A stretch of DNA of 64,000 nucleotides, from the NCBI RefSeq assembly GCF_900104655.1, contig NZ_FNWD01000002.1, positions 1,472,246 to 1,536,245 of the forward strand, written 5' to 3'. Positions 1-8,461 of this stretch are shown here, piece by piece. This stretch comes from Millionella massiliensis (lineage in GTDB: Bacteria > Bacteroidota > Bacteroidia > Bacteroidales > Rikenellaceae). The notes beneath the pieces were generated by a model. It saw only the letters and a program-made list of their open reading frames with translations. It was not told where the DNA came from and ran no database searches. Position 1 is the stretch's first letter; each line of letters starts with the position of its first letter. The translations under genes were made by a program, and so were the position numbers.

Positions 1-1474
1 TCAGCACCTCCACAGGGAATGCACCGCCACGCGGGTAGCGGATCACCCACATCCCGTCGGTTCCGGCCGATGCCGTATACATCAGATTGCGCAGTTCGAC
101 GGCATCCATCGGCGCCGCGATCGTCAGGTTCGGGATGCCGCGCAACAGGGCCAGGTCGAATGCCCCGTGGTGCGTGGCCCCATCCTCGCCCACCAGCCCG
201 GCGCGGTCCAGGCAGAGCACAACGGGCAACTCCTGAATCGCGGCATCGTGGATCACGTTGTCCACGGCACGCTGCATGAACGACGAGTAGATGTTGCAAA
301 ACGGCACCTTACCTCCGGCAGCCAGTCCGGCCGCAAAGGTCACCGCGTGTCCTTCGGCAATTCCGACGTCATATGCGCGATCGGGCATCCGCTCCATCAG
401 CAGGTTCATCGAACAGCCGGTGGGCATGGCCGGCGTGATCCCCACAATCCGGGGATCGGCCTCGGCCAGCTGCACCAGCGTATGGCCGAAAATATCCTGA
501 TACCGCAGCCTGCCCGACTTTTCGGGCGAGACGGCCAGACGCTCCCCGGTGTCGGGGTCGAACCGCCCCGGTGCATGCCACTGGGTTTGGTTCTGCTCCG
601 CCGGAGCATACCCTTTGCCCTTGACGGTCAGTGCATGGAGAATCTTGGGGCCCGGCAGGTTGCGCAGATCACGCAACGCCTTGACCAGCGCCACCACATC
701 GTTGCCGTCGACCGGCCCGAAATAGCGGAAGTTGAACGATTCGAAGAGGTTGCTCTGGTGCAGGAAGAAGGATTTTGCCCCGTTGAGCATCTTTTGGATC
801 ACCCGGCGCAGGCGGGGCGCACGGTTCAACGCCTTCCAGGTCGAATCCTTAAAGCGGTTGTAATGGCGCGACGTGCTGATGTCCAGCAGCGTCTCCTTCA
901 GAGCTCCGACATTGGGGTCGATCGAGATGCGGTTATCGTTCAGAATGATCAGAATATCGTTGTCGGGATCGGCTCCGGCATTGTTCATCCCCTCAAAGGC
1001 CAGACCGCCGGTCATGGCCCCGTCCCCGATCACCGCCACGCACTTGGGTCCGGTGCCGTCCTCCCGGCGCAGCGCCCGCGACAAACCGAGCGCCGCCGAA
1101 ATGGAGGTCGAGGAGTGCCCTCCGCCAAAAGCGTCGTATTCACTTTCGCTCATCTTCGGGAAACCGCTGATACCGCCCAACTTGCGGTTGGTATGGAAGC
1201 GGTCGCGCCGACCGGTGATGATCTTGTGGGCGTAGGCCTGATGTCCGACGTCCCAGACCACCCGATCGACCGGCGTATCATACACATAATGGATCGCCAC
1301 GGCCAGTTCCAGCGCCCCGAGGCTTGCCCCCAGGTGGCCGGGATTGGCCGACACTTCGCGGATGATGAACTCGCGGAGCTCCGCACAATAGGCCGGGAGC
1401 TCGTCCACCGCGAGTTTCCGCAGATCGGCCGGAGTGTCGATACGGTCGAGATATTTGGTCGCTTTCGCCGTCAT
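1..1474 (-). CDS. dxs: 1-deoxy-D-xylulose-5-phosphate synthase (3' end outside window)
   Basis: Thiamine-diphosphate enzyme that condenses pyruvate and glyceraldehyde 3-phosphate to DXP, the first step of the cytoplasmic MEP isoprenoid pathway. Reading the minus strand from the ATG at 1474 gives a protein starting [18 protein letters not shown] and then [12 protein letters not shown], the usual N-terminal DXS segment. The ThDP/Mg-binding GDGAMTGG motif lies near 1010-1050. About 491 codons are present out of a usual 620-640, so roughly the last quarter is cut by the left edge. No stop occurs in frame inside the window. A TATCTTTG box lies just upstream, and the gene is divergent from the OmpA-like lipoprotein gene. 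Identification is secure. Confidence 0.95.
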   Translation of the reverse strand, partial: MTAKATKYLDRIDTPADLRKLAVDELPAYCAELREFIIREVSANPGHLGASLGALELAVAIHYVYDTPVDRVVWDVGHQAYAHKIITGRRDRFHTNRKLGGISGFPKMSESEYDAFGGGHSSTSISAALGLSRALRREDGTGPKCVAVIGDGAMTGGLAFEGMNNAGADPDNDILIILNDNRISIDPNVGALKETLLDISTSRHYNRFKDSTWKALNRAPRLRRVIQKMLNGAKSFFLHQSNLFESFNFRYFGPVDGNDVVALVKALRDLRNLPGPKILHALTVKGKGYAPAEQNQTQWHAPGRFDPDTGERLAVSPEKSGRLRYQDIFGHTLVQLAEADPRIVGITPAMPTGCSMNLLMERMPDRAYDVGIAEGHAVTFAAGLAAGGKVPFCNIYSSFMQRAVDNVIHDAAIQELPVVLCLDRAGLVGEDGATHHGAFDLALLRGIPNLTIAAPMDAVELRNLMYTASAGTDGMWVIRYPRGGAFPVEVL

Positions 1475-1494
1475 TTCAACTGTCGATATAAGTA

Positions 1495-1502
1495 CAAAGA
1501 TA
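1495..1502 (-). promoter_or_regulatory. -7 promoter box for dxs
   Basis: TATCTTTG on the minus strand matches the Bacteroidetes sigma-ABfr -7 consensus TAnnTTTG and lies about 20 nt upstream of the dxs ATG. No clear TTTG -33 box was found at the expected spacing. Confidence 0.6.
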
Positions 1503-1511
1503 GAAATTTTG

Positions 1512-1519
1512 TACCTTCG
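1512..1519 (+). promoter_or_regulatory. -7 promoter box for the OmpA-like gene
   Basis: TACCTTCG resembles TAnnTTTG. It ends only four bases before the ATG at 1524, so the transcript would begin at or within a few bases of the start codon. It forms a compact divergent promoter region with the dxs box. Confidence 0.5.
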
Positions 1520-1523
1520 CCTT

Positions 1524-2285
1524 ATGAAAACGGGGAAAATAGTCCGACTGACCTGCGCCGCGACACTCATCGCGAGCGGCATGGCGTCGTGCGTATCGAT
1601 GAAGACCTACCGGCAGACGCAACAACGCGCCCTGCGATGTGAATACAACTCGGAAGCACTGCTCTCCGAAATGGAACAACTGCGCGAACAACGCGCCGCA
1701 CTCGAGGCGCAATTCGACGCCGAAGGGATGACCAACGACGAACTTCGCGCCCTGCTCCAGGAACGGACCCGCGCATTGGACGAAGTACGCGACCTGCTGG
1801 GCGAAGCACTGCGCGACTTCGACAGCGAGGGACTCTCGGTATCGGAACGAGGCGGCATGATCTACGTGTCGATGGACGAGAAACTGCTCTTCGAACTGGG
1901 TAAGGCCGAAGTGTCGCCCGAAGGCGAACGGGCCGTGCAACGCGTGGCCGAAGTGCTGGCCCGCAACCCCAACATCCGCATCACGATCGAAGGCCACACC
2001 GACAACCTGCCCTACCGTTCCAAACCCGAAGACCAGATCCTCGACAACTGGGACCTGAGCGTACACCGTGCCACCGCCGTAGTCCGCATCCTGTTGCGCA
2101 ACAAAGGCATCGACCCCAAACGGGTCACCGCCGCCGGTCGCAGCCAGTACGTTCCGGTAGCCAGCGGAAACAGCAGCGAAGCACGTGCCCGCAACCGACG
2201 CACCGAGATCATCCTGACCCCCGATATGGATCGGCTGATGGAGTTGCTCGACCAGGCCGGCCAGATCACCAACAACACCCGATAG
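1524..2285 (+). CDS. OmpA/MotB-domain lipoprotein
   Basis: Predicted outer-membrane lipoprotein that anchors the envelope to peptidoglycan (role inferred from the OmpA C-terminal family). The start at 1524 is chosen because [10 protein letters not shown] leads directly into a lipoprotein signal ending SGMASC. The longer frame from 1434 would bury that signal. After the lipid cysteine comes a charged helical, probably coiled-coil segment (about residues 35-105). The OmpA-like domain (about 120-240) contains [14 protein letters not shown], the NWDLSVHRA helix and ARNRRTEI, which carry the conserved Asp and Arg that bind diaminopimelate in this family. Total about 253 residues. It may be transcribed without a leader (see the promoter entry). 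Confidence 0.85.
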   Translation: MKTGKIVRLTCAATLIASGMASCVSMKTYRQTQQRALRCEYNSEALLSEMEQLREQRAALEAQFDAEGMTNDELRALLQERTRALDEVRDLLGEALRDFDSEGLSVSERGGMIYVSMDEKLLFELGKAEVSPEGERAVQRVAEVLARNPNIRITIEGHTDNLPYRSKPEDQILDNWDLSVHRATAVVRILLRNKGIDPKRVTAAGRSQYVPVASGNSSEARARNRRTEIILTPDMDRLMELLDQAGQITNNTR

Positions 2286-2605
2286 TCTTTCCCTTCCGGC
2301 GGTTCCTCCGCACCGCATGACCGATACGACTACCCCACCGGGGCCGGGAAAGCAAAGGAACGACCACCAAGGCAGGAGAGACGCCACCAAAGACGAGAGA
2401 GCATACCCGAACGGAAAAACCGCGCACCAAGACACTCCAGAGCAGACAACGACGCGCTCCTCACGAAATGCAAGTCCAGCAGCACACCGCTCCGACCACA
2501 GCATCTCGTGCCGCATCGCCCGCCTTACATTTCCACCCCCGGCGCCGGCTGCCCGCACAAGCCCGTGCCCAAAGACACCAAACAGACACACAAAACATAC
2601 CCGAC
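2286..2605. other. Intergenic region before pyrH
   Basis: About 320 bases without a convincing gene. TACATTTC near 2525 is the only -7-like sequence and could drive pyrH-frr. The open frames here have Pro/Arg/Thr-rich translations typical of noncoding GC-rich DNA. Confidence 0.5.
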
Positions 2606-3334
2606 ATGTCGAAGTATAAACGCATACTACTGAAACTCAGCGGCGAATCCCTCCAAGGCAAACAAGGCTACGGTCTCGACCCCGAGATGCTCGCCTCCTA
2701 CGCCCAACAGATCAAAACCGTGGCCGACAGCGGCACCCAGATCGGTATCGTCATCGGCGGCGGCAACATTTTCCGCGGCATGACCGGCGTAGGCAAAGGC
2801 TTCGACCGCGTGCGCGGCGACCAGATGGGGATGCTCGCCACCGTCATCAACTCACTGGCCCTGCAATCGGCCATCGAAAACGCCGGCGGCCGGGCCTGCG
2901 TGCTCACCTCGATCCCGATGGGCCCCGTGGGCGCCGGCATCTACTCCAAATTCCGCGCGCTGGAACTGATGAACGCCGGATATGTGGCCATCATCGGCGG
3001 CGGCACCGGTAACCCCTTCTTCACCACCGACACCGCCTCGGCCCTGCGCGGCGTGGAGATCGAAGCCGACGTACTGCTCAAAGGAACCCGCGTGAACGGC
3101 GTCTACACGGCCGACCCCGAAAAAGACCCCACCGCCCGGAAATACGACTCGATCACCTTCAGCCAGGTTATCGAACAGCGGCTCAAGGTAATGGACCTCA
3201 CCGCCTTCACCATGTGCATGGAGAACAACCTCCCGATCATTGTCTTCGACATGGATACCCCCGGCAACCTGGCCAAAGTCACCACCGGCGAACCCGAGAC
3301 GCTGAGTGCCGTCGGGACCCTGGTACACAACTAA
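2606..3334 (+). CDS. pyrH: UMP kinase
   Basis: Phosphorylates UMP to UDP with ATP in pyrimidine nucleotide synthesis; bacterial hexameric amino-acid-kinase fold, cytoplasmic. The start at 2606 gives MSKYKRILLKLSGESLQG, the canonical PyrH N terminus; the upstream extension of the frame is low-complexity and is discarded. Visible motifs are KLSGE (ATP), IGGGNIFRG, DQMGMLATVINSLALQ (UMP-binding region), TSIPMG and GTGNPFFTTDTA, with VYTADPEKDP near the C terminus. The 242-residue length fits the family. It is followed 34 nt later by frr, a common bacterial pair, and the two probably share one transcript ending at the 3966-4010 terminator. Confidence 0.97.
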   Translation: MSKYKRILLKLSGESLQGKQGYGLDPEMLASYAQQIKTVADSGTQIGIVIGGGNIFRGMTGVGKGFDRVRGDQMGMLATVINSLALQSAIENAGGRACVLTSIPMGPVGAGIYSKFRALELMNAGYVAIIGGGTGNPFFTTDTASALRGVEIEADVLLKGTRVNGVYTADPEKDPTARKYDSITFSQVIEQRLKVMDLTAFTMCMENNLPIIVFDMDTPGNLAKVTTGEPETLSAVGTLVHN

Positions 3335-3368
3335 CGACAATCAGAAAATCAAAAATACGATACGACCT

Positions 3369-3932
3369 ATGGGACAAAAACGAGAGATCATCGACGCCGC
3401 GAAGCCGAAAATGGAAAAGGCCTTCGCCCACTTTGAAGAAGAGATCGCAGCCGTGCGAGCCGGCAAAGCCAGCCCCAACGTACTGAACAGCGTGCTGGTA
3501 GAGTCATACGGAGCCCAGATGCCCGTCAACCAGGTGGCCAGCGTGACCGTGCCCGACGCCCGCACCATTCTGGTACAGCCGTGGGACAAGAACCTGCTGT
3601 CGGCCATCGAAAAAGCCATCATCAACTCCAACCTGGGTATGACCCCCTCGAACAACGGCGAAACGATCCGCCTGAACGTACCGCCGCTGACCGAAGAGCG
3701 TCGTAAAGAACTGATGAAACAGATCAAAGCCGAAGCCGAATCGGCCCGCGTCAGCATCCGCAACATCCGTCGCGAAGCCATCGAAGCCATCAAAAAGGCC
3801 ATCAAAGCCGACGGTCTGCCCGAAGACGTAGCCAAAGACGGCGAGGACGAAATCCAGAAAATCGTCGACGGATACTCCAAAAAGATCGACGCAGCGCTGG
3901 CCGTCAAAGAGAAAGACATCATGACCATCTAA
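3369..3932 (+). CDS. frr: Ribosome recycling factor
   Basis: With EF-G, RRF splits post-termination ribosomes. The 187-residue length equals the family norm. The start at 3369 (MGQKREIIDAAKPKMEKAF) matches RRF N termini. The sequence contains RAGKASPNVLN, the domain II segment VPDARTILVQPWD, IRLNVPPLTEERRKEL and the C-terminal three-helix bundle ending KKIDAALAVKEKDIMTI. It lies immediately downstream of pyrH. The window also encodes an EF-G paralogue (22685-24841), but nothing in the sequence ties the two together. Confidence 0.97.
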   Translation: MGQKREIIDAAKPKMEKAFAHFEEEIAAVRAGKASPNVLNSVLVESYGAQMPVNQVASVTVPDARTILVQPWDKNLLSAIEKAIINSNLGMTPSNNGETIRLNVPPLTEERRKELMKQIKAEAESARVSIRNIRREAIEAIKKAIKADGLPEDVAKDGEDEIQKIVDGYSKKIDAALAVKEKDIMTI

Positions 3933-3965
3933 CGCCCTCAGCGACGTTCACCGTCCTTATTATAC

Positions 3966-4010
3966 AACGAGGCGGGTTCTCCGTAATGGAGAACCCGCCT
4001 CGTTGATTTT
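3966..4010 (+). terminator. Intrinsic terminator of pyrH-frr
   Basis: A perfect 17-bp inverted repeat (3966-3982 with 3988-4004, 5-nt loop GTAAT) followed by a T-rich tail TTGATTTT. It lies 34 nt after the frr stop. Confidence 0.9.
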
Positions 4011-4292
4011 ACCTTACCCCCCTCCGCCAACCTATCGTCCCAACACCATCGCACTACGAGAAGGACCGCAAGCCCTGCCCCGGACAATTTAGGCGGCAAT
4101 AACACGAACGCAACATCGACGAAGGCAGGTCGCCTATACAACTATCTCAACTCTTTCCCTCAGCCGCACGTCACCCAGTCCACCATTCCTCCCCGCTCAT
4201 CCCGTTTCAACGGCTCTGACTACACTCTGGAGGAACCACCCGACGACTTTTCGTCTCCTGCGACCCTCCGCCTCAGGACGAGTACCCGGCTT
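4011..4292. other. Intergenic spacer between converging genes
   Basis: No supported gene, RNA or repeat is visible between the pyrH-frr terminator and the 3' end of the helicase gene. Confidence 0.5.
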
Positions 4293-6713
4293 CTACAACA
4301 GCCGCAGGCGGGCAAACTTGAGCAGCAGAGTTTTGGTGCCGGCCGCCTCGAAACGCACCGTCACTTTGGTGTCGGTAGCGGTCTGCTCGAAAGCCGTGAC
4401 CGTTCCAACTCCGAAACGGTCGTGCGCCACACGTGCCCCGACGGTCAGGTCTCCGGCCGAGTCGAGCGGTTTGCCCTGCGGCGCCGACGCGGGACGTGCC
4501 TCCACCTTCCGGAAACCGACCGGTGCCGTCTGCTGCCCGGCGGACGGAGTGGCCGTGCGCCGCTGGAAACGCTGGAACGCCGGTCGCGGATCGGCCGCCG
4601 CGGTTCGTGCCGAACCGTTCCAACGGCCGCGGAACGCCCCCTCCGACAACTCTCCGCCGAACGAATCGTTATCCGGCAGGGTCGGCATGTCGAGGTACTT
4701 CGGATCGATCTCCTTGATGAAACGGCTGGCCTGCGACGGCACAACGCTGCCCCACTTGAAGCGCGAGAGCGCATAGCTCAACGTGGCCCGCTTTTCGGCA
4801 CGGGTCAGCGCCACGTAGAAGAGCCGGCGCTCCTCCTCAATGTCCTCAGCCGACGAGCTGCCGTGCTGGCTCGGGAAGAGGTTCTCCTCCATCCCGACAA
4901 TATAGGTGTATTTGAACTCCAGCCCCTTCGAGGCATGGACCGTAAGCAGCGTTACGCGCGGAGTGTCGTCCTCCTTGCTGTTGTCCATGTCGGTCAGCAG
5001 GGCAATCTCCTGCAACCAGCGGTCGAGGGTCACCGGTCCCGACACAACCCCTTCCTGAGGTTCGTTCACCGGCGGTACGACCGCAGCTTCGGTCGTCTCT
5101 TCCGCTTCGCTGCCGGCCTGATGCTCGTCGACAAAGACCTTGATGGAGTTGATCAGCTCCTCGACGTTCTGCAACCGAGACTCGTCTTCGATCGAGGGGC
5201 TGTTCTTGTAGTGTGCCACCAGTCCCGACCGGGTCATCACCTCCATGGCCAGTTCATAGGCATCCATCTCGCCCGAACGGCGGAACAGTTCGGTAAAGTT
5301 CTTGACAAACGCCCCCATGCTTTTGACAGCCGTACCGCGGATACCCAGTTCGTCGGGAGCATGGCGCAGCATCACCTCCCACATGGAGATCCCTTCGGCC
5401 TGCCCGGCCGCCGCAATCTTATTGATCGAGGTTTCGCCGATGCCGCGCGCCGGAAAGTTGATGATCCGCTTGAGCGATTCATCATCACGCGGGTTGATGG
5501 CCAGCCTCAGGTAAGCGAGCGCCTCCTTGATTTCGGCTCGCTGGTAGAACGACTGACCGCCGTAGATGCGATACGGAATGTTGTTGCCGCGCAGGTACTC
5601 TTCGATCACGCGCGACTGGGCATTGGTGCGGTAGAGCACGGCAAAGTCGTTGGGCGAGGCCTGCTCGCCGTAGAGCGTCGTATGGATGTCGGAGGCGACG
5701 CGCTGCGCCTCCTCCTTGTCGCTCATGGCGCAAATCACGCGGATCGGATCACCCTGCTCGTTCTCCGAAAAGAGGTGCTTGGGCAGCTTGCGGCTGTTGT
5801 TCTCGATCACACTGTTTGCCGCCTCGACAATGGTCCGCGTGGAACGGTAGTTCTGCTCCAGTTTGAAAATCCGGGCCTCGGGGTAGTCCTGCTGGAAGCG
5901 GAGAATATTTTCGATGCGCGCCCCGCGGAACGAATAGATGCTCTGCGAGTCGTCACCCACCACACAGATGTTCCGCCGGATGTCGGCCAGTTTCTTGACG
6001 ATCAGGTACTGCGAGTAGTTCGTATCCTGATACTCATCGACCAGAATGTACTGGAACTGATCGCCATACTTGCGTGCGATTTCGGGATGGTCACGCAGCA
6101 GAATGTTCATATAGAGCAGCAGGTCGTCGAAGTCCATGGCGCCGTTCTGGCGGCACTGCCGCATGTAGAGGGCATAGATCTCGGCCAGCCGGGGCCGTTT
6201 GGCACGGGCATCCTCCTCCATGAGGGTCGCATTGGCAGCATAGGCCTCGGGCAGCACCAGATTGTTCTTGGCCAGCGAAATCCGGGCATAAACGTCGTTG
6301 GGTTTGTACTGGTCGTCGGGCAGTTCGAGCTGACGCACGATTGCCTTGACCAGGTTGCGGCTGTCGGCCGTATCGTAGATCGTAAAGGCTTCGGGGAAGC
6401 CGAGCAGCGCAGCCTCGTCCCGGAGAATACGGCTGAACAGGGAGTGGAACGTCCCCATCCACAGCCCCCGTACCGCATCGGGCGGCAGGATTTTGGCCAC
6501 GCGGTCACGCATTTCGCGAGCCGCCTTGTTGGTGAAGGTCAGCGCCATGATGTTCCGTGGCGAGATGCCCTGCTGGAGCATGTGGGCAATACGCATCGTG
6601 AGCACACGGGTTTTGCCCGATCCGGCACCCGCGATAATCAGCGTCGGCCCCGAATAGTTCTCGACCGCACTGCGTTGGGGCCCGTTGAGCCCCTTCAGAT
6701 AGTCCATTTCCAT
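4293..6713 (-). CDS. pcrA: UvrD/PcrA-family superfamily 1A DNA helicase
   Basis: 3'-5' ATP-dependent DNA helicase for excision repair, replication restart and removal of recombination intermediates. Motifs in order are LNGPQRSAV (Q motif), GAGSGKT (Walker A), ALTFTNKAAREM (Ia), DFDDLL, VDEYQDTN (Walker B/II), GDDSQSIYSFRGA (III), LEQNYRST (IV), TVHASKGLEF (V) and VALTRAEK (VI). The last 50 residues (VGARVAHDRFGVGTVTAF onward) form the Tudor-like C-terminal domain that binds RNA polymerase in PcrA/UvrD. The start at 6713 (MEMDYLKGLN) is preferred; another ATG lies at 6707, and the 6734 start adds seven non-conserved residues. The length of 806 residues is slightly longer than PcrA. PcrA and UvrD cannot be separated by sequence alone. 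Confidence 0.93.
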   Translation of the reverse strand: MEMDYLKGLNGPQRSAVENYSGPTLIIAGAGSGKTRVLTMRIAHMLQQGISPRNIMALTFTNKAAREMRDRVAKILPPDAVRGLWMGTFHSLFSRILRDEAALLGFPEAFTIYDTADSRNLVKAIVRQLELPDDQYKPNDVYARISLAKNNLVLPEAYAANATLMEEDARAKRPRLAEIYALYMRQCRQNGAMDFDDLLLYMNILLRDHPEIARKYGDQFQYILVDEYQDTNYSQYLIVKKLADIRRNICVVGDDSQSIYSFRGARIENILRFQQDYPEARIFKLEQNYRSTRTIVEAANSVIENNSRKLPKHLFSENEQGDPIRVICAMSDKEEAQRVASDIHTTLYGEQASPNDFAVLYRTNAQSRVIEEYLRGNNIPYRIYGGQSFYQRAEIKEALAYLRLAINPRDDESLKRIINFPARGIGETSINKIAAAGQAEGISMWEVMLRHAPDELGIRGTAVKSMGAFVKNFTELFRRSGEMDAYELAMEVMTRSGLVAHYKNSPSIEDESRLQNVEELINSIKVFVDEHQAGSEAEETTEAAVVPPVNEPQEGVVSGPVTLDRWLQEIALLTDMDNSKEDDTPRVTLLTVHASKGLEFKYTYIVGMEENLFPSQHGSSSAEDIEEERRLFYVALTRAEKRATLSYALSRFKWGSVVPSQASRFIKEIDPKYLDMPTLPDNDSFGGELSEGAFRGRWNGSARTAAADPRPAFQRFQRRTATPSAGQQTAPVGFRKVEARPASAPQGKPLDSAGDLTVGARVAHDRFGVGTVTAFEQTATDTKVTVRFEAAGTKTLLLKFARLRLL

Positions 6714-6874
6714 ATATACACAGGGTAAGTTCACCCTACCCTACAACAATTACAGTTTTACATTTTCCATTCGGCCCTGCCCGCAAAATAAGGGCATGAC
6801 TCTGCCAAATTCCTGCTCTCCCACTCCACATTCCACCGTTTAGGATGCGCAGCATCCGTCGAAAAGTTCTTTGG

Positions 6875-6898
6875 GTCCCTTTCTTACAAGAAAGGGAC
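6875..6898 (-). terminator. Hairpin downstream of ung
   Basis: Perfect 10-bp inverted repeat GTCCCTTTCT/AGAAAGGGAC with a 4-nt loop, about 40 nt past the ung stop on the minus strand. The following sequence is only mildly T-rich, so termination is plausible but not certain. Confidence 0.5.
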
Positions 6899-6937
6899 AG
6901 TTCTCCAGCCGCTCTTTTCCCTCATCCCCCCAAAAAC

Positions 6938-7603
6938 CTACCAAACGATCGGCTGCTGACCGGTAGCGATCAGGTATTCATTCGCCCGACTGAAATGCCG
7001 GCAGCCGAAGAAGCCCCGATAGGCCGACAGCGGTGACGGGTGCGGCGCTTTCAGGATGCAATTTTCCACCGCATCGACCATCGCCGCCTTGCGCTGGGCA
7101 TAGGAGCCCCACAACATATAGACCACATGCTTTTTGTGCTGCGCCACGGCACGCACCACGGCGTCCGTAAACTGTTCCCAACCCCGGCCGGCATGCGAAG
7201 CCGGCGTGTGGGCCTGCACCGTCAGCACCGCATTGAGCATCAGCACCCCCTGCTCGGCCCAGCGGTCGAGTTCACCCGTGGCCGGATAGGGTGCACCAGT
7301 GTCGTCGCTCACCTCCTTAAAGATATTCTGCAGCGAAGGCGGAAACTGGGTACCGGCCGCCACCGAAAAGCAGAGACCGTTTGCCTGTCCGACGTTGTGA
7401 TAGGGGTCCTGACCGATAATCACCACCCGCAGCCGATCGACCGGGCAGCAGTTGAAGGCCCGGAAGATCTCCGCCGCCGGCGGATAGACCACATGGGTCA
7501 TATATTGTTCGCGCACGAAAGCGGTCAGCTGATCGAAATAGGGTTGTTCGAACTCGCCAGCCAGCAGTTCGTGCCACGAAGGTTCGATTTTGACATTCGC
7601 CAT
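6938..7603 (-). CDS. ung: Uracil-DNA glycosylase, family 1
   Basis: Removes uracil from DNA, initiating base-excision repair. The start at 7603 gives MANVKIEPSWHELL and 221 residues, the normal UNG length; the longer frame to 7702 has no family support. The catalytic water-activating loop GQDPYHN (Asp about residue 66), the GLCFSV and FPPSLQNI segments and the second catalytic motif HPSPLSAYRGFFG (His about 188) are all intact. LLMNAVLTV-type sequence is present as LMLNAVLTV. It lies upstream of the helicase gene on the same strand but is separated from it by about 220 nt and a hairpin, so co-transcription is uncertain. Confidence 0.97.
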   Translation of the reverse strand: MANVKIEPSWHELLAGEFEQPYFDQLTAFVREQYMTHVVYPPAAEIFRAFNCCPVDRLRVVIIGQDPYHNVGQANGLCFSVAAGTQFPPSLQNIFKEVSDDTGAPYPATGELDRWAEQGVLMLNAVLTVQAHTPASHAGRGWEQFTDAVVRAVAQHKKHVVYMLWGSYAQRKAAMVDAVENCILKAPHPSPLSAYRGFFGCRHFSRANEYLIATGQQPIVW

Positions 7604-8102
7604 AACTTTTCCCTTTGAATTCGGTGATCCATAATTCTGTTCAGATCGGGTAACGCTTTCCGGCACACGCTCCATGCCGAGCCGGGAGCACAGTACCCAC
7701 AAATGCCGCTATCGACAGGGAGGTTCGTCGGAATCATACATTCTCGGGCTGATTTTTCCCTTTCGCGAAACCATTGTCCGCCGCCCACGCTCATCAGGAA
7801 GGTATCCATTTTTCAACCAACTTCGACCGGGCATTCTTTTTTCGCCCCGCATCGCTCCCGTCTCCTTCCCTCCGCGGCCCCTCTCTTCCTATATCAGACT
7901 TTTCCAATCGCCCCGCACTCTCTGTCAGCCAGCGTACACCCGGCCTCCTTTCATCGCTCCCTCCGGATACCCGTTCCGAAAGCCCAAATAAACACCCTCT
8001 GAGCAAAATCCGCCGACCGTGCGGCCCTTTCGCCCAGGGGGTAAAAACAGTTCGGACCCGTCGGTCCGGTTCAGAAGGCTTCGATCCGCGTCGCCGGCCG
8101 CG
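7604..8102. other. Gene-free region, pyrimidine-rich on plus strand
   Basis: About 500 bases with no convincing coding frame or structured RNA. The stretch 7820-7960 is strongly pyrimidine-biased on the plus strand. The several 85-114 codon open frames have Ser/Arg/Pro-rich translations and no family resemblance. Confidence 0.45.
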
Positions 8103-8276
8103 CTACTTCGCAGCGTAGAAACAACGCTTCGGCGACTCTGCCTTGCCGGCTTTGACCAGGTTCTTGATGGCCTTGTCCACATCGGCTTTGGGCAGCCCCG
8201 TCGCTTCGGCCACCTCGGCCGCTTTCATCGGAACACCGCTCTTAACCAGAGCCTCCAATACTTTTTCTTCGTTCAT
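8103..8276 (-). CDS. Small winged-helix DNA-binding protein
   Basis: A 57-residue protein, MNEEKVLEALVKSGVPMKAAEVAEATG and so on. It has a predicted helix, then a helix-turn-helix (MKAAEVAEATGLPKADVDKAIKNLVKAGKAESP), then the beta wing ending RCFYAAK. This is the minimal winged-HTH seen in small MarR/ArsR-like proteins of Bacteroidales. The start at 8276 is the ATG directly before this domain; upstream codons in the frame look noncoding. Probably a transcriptional regulator or chromatin-associated protein with unknown targets. No metal-binding or ligand domain is present. It stands alone, divergent from the M16 protease gene. Confidence 0.75.
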   Translation of the reverse strand: MNEEKVLEALVKSGVPMKAAEVAEATGLPKADVDKAIKNLVKAGKAESPKRCFYAAK

Positions 8277-8410
8277 AACAGTTCTTAATAATGGCGTTTC
8301 GAAACCTCGCCCCGCCCGCACTCAGCGCCCCGACCCGTCACGGGCCGAACGGAGCGGACGACAGCGAAATTTTCGTGCGTGTAAAATTAGAAAAAAAAGT
8401 AACTTTATCA

Positions 8411-8418
8411 CAACTTTG
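8411..8418 (+). promoter_or_regulatory. Possible -7 box for the M16 protease
   Basis: CAACTTTG, with TAACTTTA 11 nt upstream, lies about 44 nt before the ATG in an AT-rich pocket. It fits the Bacteroidetes -7 pattern imperfectly. Confidence 0.4.
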
Positions 8419-8461
8419 CGGCGAAAAGCCCGCCGCCCCCAAAACACAGAAAACCGAGCCT

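Noticed and set aside
167..1642. Long plus-strand open frame of 491 codons
   Set aside because: It is antisense to dxs, which reads well on the minus strand with the GDGAMTGG motif. The plus-strand translation is Arg/His-rich with no family likeness.
4422..6728. 768-codon plus-strand frame opposite the helicase
   Set aside because: Mirror frame of a GC-rich gene; the helicase motifs on the minus strand are unambiguous.
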